From NCBI RefSeq assembly GCF_041261205.1, contig NZ_JBGCCH010000036.1:33408-97407 (forward strand): 64,000 nucleotides of DNA, given 5' to 3'. A model generated the notes under the pieces. It saw nothing but the letters and a program-made list of their open reading frames with translations. It searched no databases and was not told the DNA's origin. The position numbers and the translations under genes are program-made. Shown here one piece after another: positions 59,354 to 64,000 of the stretch (its first letter is position 1; each line of letters opens with the position of its first letter). The stretch is from Catenulispora sp. MAP5-51. Lineage in GTDB: Bacteria > Actinomycetota > Actinomycetes > Streptomycetales > Catenulisporaceae.

Positions 59354-59728
59354 ATGGACGCGCGACACATCGTGACTCCCACCGAGCTCGGCCCGGTCAC
59401 CATCACCGCGGTCGACAACGAGATCACCGGCGTGTACTTCCCCGACGAGGTCTATCAACCGAGCCGGCCCCGCCGCCTCACCACCGAAAACCTCGGGCGG
59501 CCTGTCGCGAAGGGAGAGGACGAGCTGCTGGACGCCGCCGCCACGCAGCTGGACCACTACCTGGCCGGCCGACGGACGAACGGCCGGCTACCGATGACCA
59601 TTCCAGACGCCGACGGCAAGCCGATCCAGCTGTCGGCATGGGAACTGGTGACCCGGATCCAGCACCGGCGCGCGAACAACCGGGCCGGCATGCCCGACCG
59701 CCCAGCCGCTCGGATCTCAAGGGTCTGA
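59354..59728 (+). pseudogene. Second ogt gene, truncated before the active site
   Basis: A 124-residue frame keeps the Ogt N-terminal domain (MDARHIVTPTELGPVTITAV, GVYFPDEVYQP, DELLDAAATQLDHYLAGRRT, LPMTIPDADGKPIQLSAWEL) and then ends in unrelated Arg/Pro-rich residues (NNRAGMPDRPAARISRV). The helix-turn-helix and PCHR active site are missing, so it cannot repair DNA. Its N-terminal domain differs from the intact ogt, indicating a separate gene rather than a recent copy. Confidence 0.7.
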
Positions 59729-59765
59729 ACAATGCCGCCGCACAGCCCCACCGGGCTCCGACCGG

Positions 59766-60173
59766 CTAGCGTTCGGCCGGGATCGGGCTGCGGCGGCGCG
59801 GCCCGATCAGCCCGGCGGTGGTGAAGACCAGCCCGCCGGCCCAGGCGAGCGGGCCTTGGAGGCCCGGCCACAGCGGCATGTAGTGCGGTCCGAGGACGAA
59901 GATGATGAAGCTGACGTCCGTCACGAAGGCGACAGCGAGGTTGATCCAGTATGCGGGCTGCCAATCGCGCAGGATCGCAGCTATCGAGACCAGCACGATC
60001 GAGCCGGCGGCGAAGTAGAGCATCCATGCGTCCTGATACAGGCGTGCCTGGACCATGGAGTGGTGCTGCGCCCTGCCGAGCTTGGCGACCGCGTCGCCGG
60101 CCTGGACGTGCAGCGCGGCCCACAGCAGGTAGAACAGTGAGCCGACGATGGTGAACAGTCGCGTGGTGCGCAT
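59766..60173 (-). CDS. Small four-helix membrane protein
   Basis: A 135-residue protein with four predicted membrane segments (LFTIVGSLFYLLWAALHVQ, DAWMLYFAAGSIVLVSIAAI, INLAVAFVTDVSFIIFVLGP, AWAGGLVFTTAGLIGP). No family is recognised with confidence; DoxX-like and DUF4267-like small membrane proteins have a similar shape. It follows the exported MBL-fold hydrolase gene with a 12-base gap, so the two are cotranscribed. Confidence 0.72.
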   Translation of the reverse strand: MRTTRLFTIVGSLFYLLWAALHVQAGDAVAKLGRAQHHSMVQARLYQDAWMLYFAAGSIVLVSIAAILRDWQPAYWINLAVAFVTDVSFIIFVLGPHYMPLWPGLQGPLAWAGGLVFTTAGLIGPRRRSPIPAER

Positions 60174-60185
60174 GGGCGACCTCCC

Positions 60186-61250
60186 TCAGGGACGGATGCC
60201 GAAGGGACCGAGCTGGCCGTAGTCGATGCGCAGGGACTCGACCACCGCGTAGGCGTTGGACGAGGTATAGACGTCGGCGCCGCCGAGGCGGTCCGTCCAA
60301 CGGGGGACGACGGCCAGCGCCGCCTGGTCGGCAACGCCGTTCAGGTAGGCGTTGAAGACGGCCCAGGGGTTGTGCGCGTCGACTTCGCCGTAGATCTGGC
60401 CGGGGTCGAATGTGCTGATGGCGCGGCCGGCCTCGGCGCGGAGTTCGGAGACGTACTGCTGATGCACCGTGATGTCGTCGCGGGTGCCCAGGCGGGTGAG
60501 GTGCCCGCCGACGAAGGTGTCGAAGCCGTAGCCGAGCGCCTGGTCGGGGGCGGCGAGGTAGCCGGGGATGTCCTGGGACTCGGCGAGGTACGCGAACGGG
60601 ACCCACCCGGGAAAGATCACGTCCACGAGCATCAGCACCCGCTGCGCCGGCAGGTGGACGAAGATGTTGCCGGGGCTGTGGTTGGGGCCGTGGTAGTCCA
60701 GGCGGAGCGTGTCGTCGCCGACGTGCAGCGTCAGGTGGTCCGCGAACGTGGTGTGCGGGACCGGCCGGTTGCGGTCCGGCGTCTGGCGCAGCAGCGCGGC
60801 GACATCGCGGTGCGCGTAGCGGCGCGCGCCGTCGAACAGGCCCATCGCACCGATGTGGTCGGCGTGGTGGTGGCTGTAGACCGCGTGCGTGACCGGCTTC
60901 TTGGTGACGCCGGATATCGCGCGCAGGAGGTTGTGGCCGATGGTCGGCGGCGCGTCCACGACGACGACACCGTCCGCGGTGACGAGGAAGACCGACTGGT
61001 AGAGGCCGTCGGTGACGCAGAACGTGCGGTGGGCGATCTCCTGGACCAGGTAGCCGGACGCGGGGATGGCCGGCCCTTTCGCCCCGGGAGGCACCGGGGC
61101 GGTCGTCGGGGTGGCCGATGCGGTCGGGACGGCTGGCGCGTTCGGCGCGTCCGCCGCCGTGGCGGCGGACGGCTGGAGCAGCGTCAGCGCTGGAGCCGCG
61201 GCGGCGATGCCCGCGGTGGCGACCAGGCTGCGGCGGGATATCGGAGACAT
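60186..61250 (-). CDS. Tat-exported MBL-fold metallo-hydrolase
   Basis: A 354-residue exported hydrolase. The Tat signal is SRRSLVATAGIAAAAPAL; an Ala/Pro/Thr-rich linker (about 35-60) follows. The beta-lactamase-like domain has YSHHHADHIG (HxHxDH metal motif), YHGPNHSPGN, VDVIFPG (metal Asp) and FVGGHLTRLG (metal His). The C-terminus ADVYTSSNAYAVVESLR recurs in the remnant at 7965-8120. Similar exported enzymes act on lactones, sulfates or peptides; the substrate here is unknown. Next to a small membrane protein gene and a YceI gene. Confidence 0.87.
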   Translation of the reverse strand: MSPISRRSLVATAGIAAAAPALTLLQPSAATAADAPNAPAVPTASATPTTAPVPPGAKGPAIPASGYLVQEIAHRTFCVTDGLYQSVFLVTADGVVVVDAPPTIGHNLLRAISGVTKKPVTHAVYSHHHADHIGAMGLFDGARRYAHRDVAALLRQTPDRNRPVPHTTFADHLTLHVGDDTLRLDYHGPNHSPGNIFVHLPAQRVLMLVDVIFPGWVPFAYLAESQDIPGYLAAPDQALGYGFDTFVGGHLTRLGTRDDITVHQQYVSELRAEAGRAISTFDPGQIYGEVDAHNPWAVFNAYLNGVADQAALAVVPRWTDRLGGADVYTSSNAYAVVESLRIDYGQLGPFGIRP

Positions 61251-61286
61251 ATCAGTGTCCTTTGATGAGGATGGCGTGCCGTCGGC

Positions 61287-61814
61287 TCAGACGCGGTGGG
61301 TGTGGGCGGTGACGGTGACGGACAGGTGCCGCGCGGCCATGCCGCGCATCGCGGTGACGCCAAGCGCGTAGCGGTCGACGGTGCCCTCGGCGGTGTAGAC
61401 GACCGTCGCGCCCCTGACCTCGACGCCGGTCACGGTGAGCTCGACCGGCCCTGACCTGCCCTTGACCGTGAGGGTGCCGGAGAGCGCCCAGGCGTCGTCC
61501 CGGCGCCGGACGCCGTCGGCCCAGAAGGTGATCGCCGGGTGGCGGCGGGAGTTCAGGAACAGCAGTGACCGGACCTGGATGTCCCTGACAGGGTTCCGCG
61601 TCGAGAAGCTCGCGGCGGCGACGTCGACGTTCACCGTGGAGTCCTCGACCCGGTCGGCGACGACGACGGAGCCCTGGTCCACCGCGAACCGGCCGCGGAC
61701 CCAGCCCAGGCCGAACAGGTGCCCGGTGGTGACGGCGACGGTCGAGGCCGAGGTGTCGAGGACGTACCGCCCGGACGGCGGCGCCTGAAGGAGGGGTGTC
61801 GCAGAGTTCGACAT
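61287..61814 (-). CDS. YceI-family lipid-binding-like protein
   Basis: A 175-residue YceI domain: SGRYVLDTSASTVAVTTGHL, VRGRFAVDQGSVVVADRVED, SSFSTRNPVRD-like segment and SGTLTVKGRSGPVELTVTGV. YceI beta-barrels bind isoprenoids or amphiphiles. It has no signal peptide. It is divergent from a MarR gene at 62025, whose operators lie in the shared gap, so MarR control is likely. Confidence 0.9.
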   Translation of the reverse strand: MSNSATPLLQAPPSGRYVLDTSASTVAVTTGHLFGLGWVRGRFAVDQGSVVVADRVEDSTVNVDVAAASFSTRNPVRDIQVRSLLFLNSRRHPAITFWADGVRRRDDAWALSGTLTVKGRSGPVELTVTGVEVRGATVVYTAEGTVDRYALGVTAMRGMAARHLSVTVTAHTHRV

Positions 61815-62024
61815 GGCGCGGCGGCCTTTCGCTGGGTGCTGAAGGGTGCTGACGCGGCTCAATGTAGCTCTAGTTGACTGCGCAAGCAAGTAACTGTGTG
61901 TGACGACGCGATGGCGTCCAGGGCAGGGCCGCAAGCAGCTGGACGTGCCTGCTGGGGCGCTGAAATGTGAGGGCGGGGGAGCCGTGCCGGCCCAACTCCT
62001 TGCCGACGCAAGTACACTGGTGCC
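61815..62024. promoter_or_regulatory. Divergent YceI/MarR control region
   Basis: Two related imperfect palindromes are seen: TTGACTGCGCAA at about 61875-61886, near the YceI side, and CTTGCCGACGCAAG at about 62000-62013, just before the marR ATG. Both have TTG(A/C)C...GCAA halves and are candidate MarR operators. Confidence 0.5.
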
Positions 62025-62510
62025 ATGACCGATGCGGGCGAACCGACCGAAGACCCCACCGAGAAGCTCCAGCCCCTGGATGGTGTCGAGGAGCCGGCCT
62101 GGCGGGACCTCGCACGCTTCTTCGTCCAGGCCCCCCGGCTCCTCGACGAGGACCTGCAACGCGGCGCGAACATGTCGCTCAGCGCCTACAGCGCCCTGAC
62201 CCACCTGTCCGAAGCGCCGGATCAGCTGCTGCGTATCAGCGAACTCGCCAACCGCGCCTACCTGTCCGGCAGCCGCACGACCCGCCTGGTGGACGAACTC
62301 GCCGCCGACGGCCTGGTGGTCAAGCGGCGCTCGGCGAACGATGCCCGCGGCATCGAGGTCATCCTCACGGCCAAGGGCCTGGAGACCCTCCGGCGCGCCT
62401 ACCCCGTGCACCTGCGCAGCGTGCGCTCACGAGTCCTGGACCACATGCCGCGCTCGACGCTGCCCGCCGTCGCCGAGGCCATGCGCGCGTTTGTGAAATC
62501 GCTGGGATGA
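62025..62510 (+). CDS. MarR-family regulator
   Basis: A 161-residue winged-helix protein: VQAPRLLDEDLQRGANMSLS (dimer helix), LRISELANRAYLSGSRTTRL (recognition helix) and DGLVVKRRSANDARGIEVIL (wing). It is divergent from the YceI gene; operator-like repeats lie in the gap. It is a different subgroup from the MarR at 22855. Confidence 0.9.
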   Translation: MTDAGEPTEDPTEKLQPLDGVEEPAWRDLARFFVQAPRLLDEDLQRGANMSLSAYSALTHLSEAPDQLLRISELANRAYLSGSRTTRLVDELAADGLVVKRRSANDARGIEVILTAKGLETLRRAYPVHLRSVRSRVLDHMPRSTLPAVAEAMRAFVKSLG

Positions 62511-62650
62511 CGCGAGGGGCGACGGTGTCCGTCGATGATCAGGTCGCACGCGCCGTAGACCGGCGTCGCGGGGACAGCGGCGCGAGACGGTCCAGGCAGT
62601 CGGGCGGCCTCGCGCGCTCGGCGTATGCCGGTCGCTAGGCTTCGAGGTCG

Positions 62651-63337
62651 CTAGCCTTCGAGGTGCCTCGCGGCGTCACGGATCACGTCCAGGACGAAGT
62701 CGGGGTGCGAGAGCATGGGAACGTGGCTGCTGTCGATGTCGTAGGTCTTGGCACCCATGCGCTTGGCGGCGGCGCGTTCCAGGCCGGCGTTCACGGTGCG
62801 GTCGTTGTTGGCGACGATGTACCAGCTCGGCTTGGTCTTCCAGGCGGTGCCCGGAACCTGCTGGTTGAACAGGCCCGCGTCCGGCACGGCGCCGGTGGCC
62901 AGAACGAGCTTCTGCTCGGCTTCCGGCAGGTCGCCGGCGAAGTCCGGGACTCCCGAGGCCTTGAGCCAGATGCGTCCGTTCTCGACCTCGATGTGCCCGA
63001 AGACCGGTGTCGGCGCGAACTGGTCCTGTTGCTGCTGGGAGGTCTCGTCCTCGTCCGGAGCGAGCGCGGCGATGTACACCAGCGCGCCGACCCGGTCATT
63101 GGTGCCGGCCTTGGTGATCAGGGTCCCCCCTTAGGAGTGGCCGACTAGCACGACCGGTCCGGGATCGTGGTCGATCGTGAAGTTCACGCAGGCGACGTCG
63201 CTCTCCAGCGAGTTCAGGCCGTGCTGCGAGGCGAAGACCTCGTGCCCCTCGGCCTGGAGGGTGGGAATGAGCTTGTTGAAGCATGAACCGTCTGCCCACA
63301 GGCCGTGCGCGAAGACGATGCTGGCCTTGCCTGCCAT
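62651..63337 (-). pseudogene. Alpha/beta hydrolase interrupted by one nonsense codon at the catalytic elbow
   Basis: From ATG 63337 (RBS AAGGAGTGAAAGCC) the frame reads IVFAHGLWADGSCFNKLIPT, then GPVVLVGHS followed by TAA at 63131-63133, and continues in the same frame as GGTLITKAG, VGALVYIAALAPDEDE, PSWYIVANNDRTVN and IDSSHVPMLSHPD to a stop at 62651. The stop replaces the Tyr of the GHSYGG elbow, consistent with a single TAT/TAC to TAA change. All else, including length (228 residues) and acid/His motifs, matches the intact paralogue at 16505, so inactivation is recent. Confidence 0.85.
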
Positions 63338-63399
63338 GGCTTTCACTCCTTCGGAGACTTCACCGCCTACCGCGGTGGTCACGAGTGCCGCCCGATCTG

Positions 63400-63945
63400 G
63401 AGCCCACTGGTGGGGGCGGACCCCGGCCCGGCGGGAGGCAGTCCGCTTGGAGGCGGCCGAGATGTTCGCCGCCGGGGCGTCGGTGGCGGAGGTCGCCCGC
63501 GGCTTGCGGGTGACGCGGATGTCGGCGAACCGGTGGCATCAAGCCTGGGAGGTCGGCGGTACGGACGCGCTGGCCTCGATCGGAGCGGCCGGTGCGGCGT
63601 GCAAGTTGACCGACGCCCAGCTGGCGCAGCTGGGCGGGGTGCTGGAGGAGGGGCCAGCCGCGCACGGCTGGGAGGGAGGACCAGCGCTGGACGCTGGCCC
63701 GCGTTGCCGAGTTGATCGCGCAGGACTTCGGGGTGGAGTACACGCTGCGTGGCGTCGGTTATCTGCTGCACCGGATCGGGTTCACCGTACAGGTCCCAGA
63801 CCGCAAGGCGGTCGAGCGTGACGAGGCGGCCATCGCGGCCTGGCGACGGGATCAGTGGCCGATCATAAAAGGACGGCCTGCGACCTGAACGCCTGGATCT
63901 GCTTCGAATTGCGCCGTGAGGCGCTGTGTTTCGTGTGGAGGTGAG
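63400..63945 (+). pseudogene. IS630-family transposase, frameshifted
   Basis: One frame gives RREAVRLEAAEMFAAGASVA, RMSANRWHQAWEVGGTDALA and CKLTDAQLAQLGGVLEEGPA AHGW, the helix-turn-helix N-terminus of IS630/ISL-type transposases. After about 63670 the match moves to another frame (RWTLARVAELIAQDFGVEYT, GVGYLLHRIGFTVQVPDRKA), and a further shift after WPIIKGRPA gives LNAWICFELRREA, which corresponds to the start of the catalytic domain. At least two frameshifts and loss of the DDE domain mark it as dead. No terminal inverted repeats could be placed. Confidence 0.72.
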
Positions 63946-64000
63946 AGACCTTCGCCGCTGTTCCTGTCGTAGCAGGACGGTGGAGCTGAGGGCAGCCTGA
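63946..64000. other. Right edge, no feature seen
   Basis: The last 55 bases show no recognisable coding or structural signal. Confidence 0.3.

Noticed and set aside
62651..63337. Selenocysteine or programmed readthrough at the internal stop
   Set aside because: The codon is TAA, not TGA, and replaces an ordinary Tyr; mutation or sequencing error is simpler.
63400..63945. Intact insertion sequence with inverted repeats
   Set aside because: At least two frameshifts, no DDE domain and no terminal repeats visible before the window ends.

Overview
The DNA has the very high GC content, GTG/TTG starts and regulator content (WhiB-like protein, LAL-type LuxR giants, XRE–NB-ARC–TPR proteins, MmyB-type XRE pair, F420-type enzymes) of a filamentous actinobacterium. 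A Catenulispora- or Actinospica-like soil organism fits, but the genus is only an inference. The window is accessory chromosome: short regulated operons separated by scars of lost genes.

Left edge (1-4.3 kb). A compact lanthipeptide locus reads leftwards: a LuxR-type regulator lacking the phosphoacceptor Asp, two small precursor genes with the same leader and different cores, a class III-type LanKC synthetase, and the start of a LanD-like Cys decarboxylase running off the window. Both precursors end in Cys and carry Ser-x2-Ser-x2-Cys, which with LanKC plus LanD suggests an avionin/lipolanthine-like product.

4.4-12 kb. A decayed zone holds fragments of an IS630 transposase, an amino acid permease, a DsbA/FrnE protein, a tRNA-Pro 3' half with flanking repeats (an integration scar), a phosphoesterase, a metallo-hydrolase tail, a SnoaL-like protein, a catalase and a GMC oxidoreductase. 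Between them lie an intact MsiK-type sugar-import ATPase, a WhiB-like protein, an F420-type NADP oxidoreductase next to an LLM oxidoreductase, and an SDR.

12-33 kb. This is a regulatory and redox region: an amidohydrolase, a LAL regulator divergent from two alpha/beta hydrolases, a divergent pair of XRE–NB-ARC–TPR proteins, a MarR-led operon (FMN reductase, pirin, two SnoaL-like proteins) with repeated ACTTGAA-N2-TTCAAGT operators, a second LAL regulator, a zinc-independent alcohol dehydrogenase/quinone reductase, and a divergent pair of MmyB-like regulators beside an internally deleted SDR.

33-43 kb. A secreted polysaccharide-degradation block contains a GH78-like enzyme, a GH18 chitinase with three C-terminal Cys-rich repeats, a GH26-like enzyme, an OmpR-type two-component system, a second GH18 protein and a GntR/UTRA repressor. 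Two LacI-type operators (TGAAACGATTCA) precede the first two enzymes, but no LacI gene is in the window.

43-64 kb. Here are two alpha/beta hydrolases and a third LAL regulator; a five-gene operon (esterase, DUF302-like protein, cNMP-binding/thioredoxin-reductase-like flavoprotein, tautomerase, second DUF302-like protein); an LtrA membrane protein; a GlxA-type regulator divergent from an HbpS/GlcG–SDR operon; an HD–SnoaL fusion; an ECF sigma factor overlapping an ogt gene; a metallo-hydrolase, YceI and MarR group; and, at the right end, a hydrolase killed by one nonsense codon at its catalytic elbow and a frameshifted IS630 transposase.
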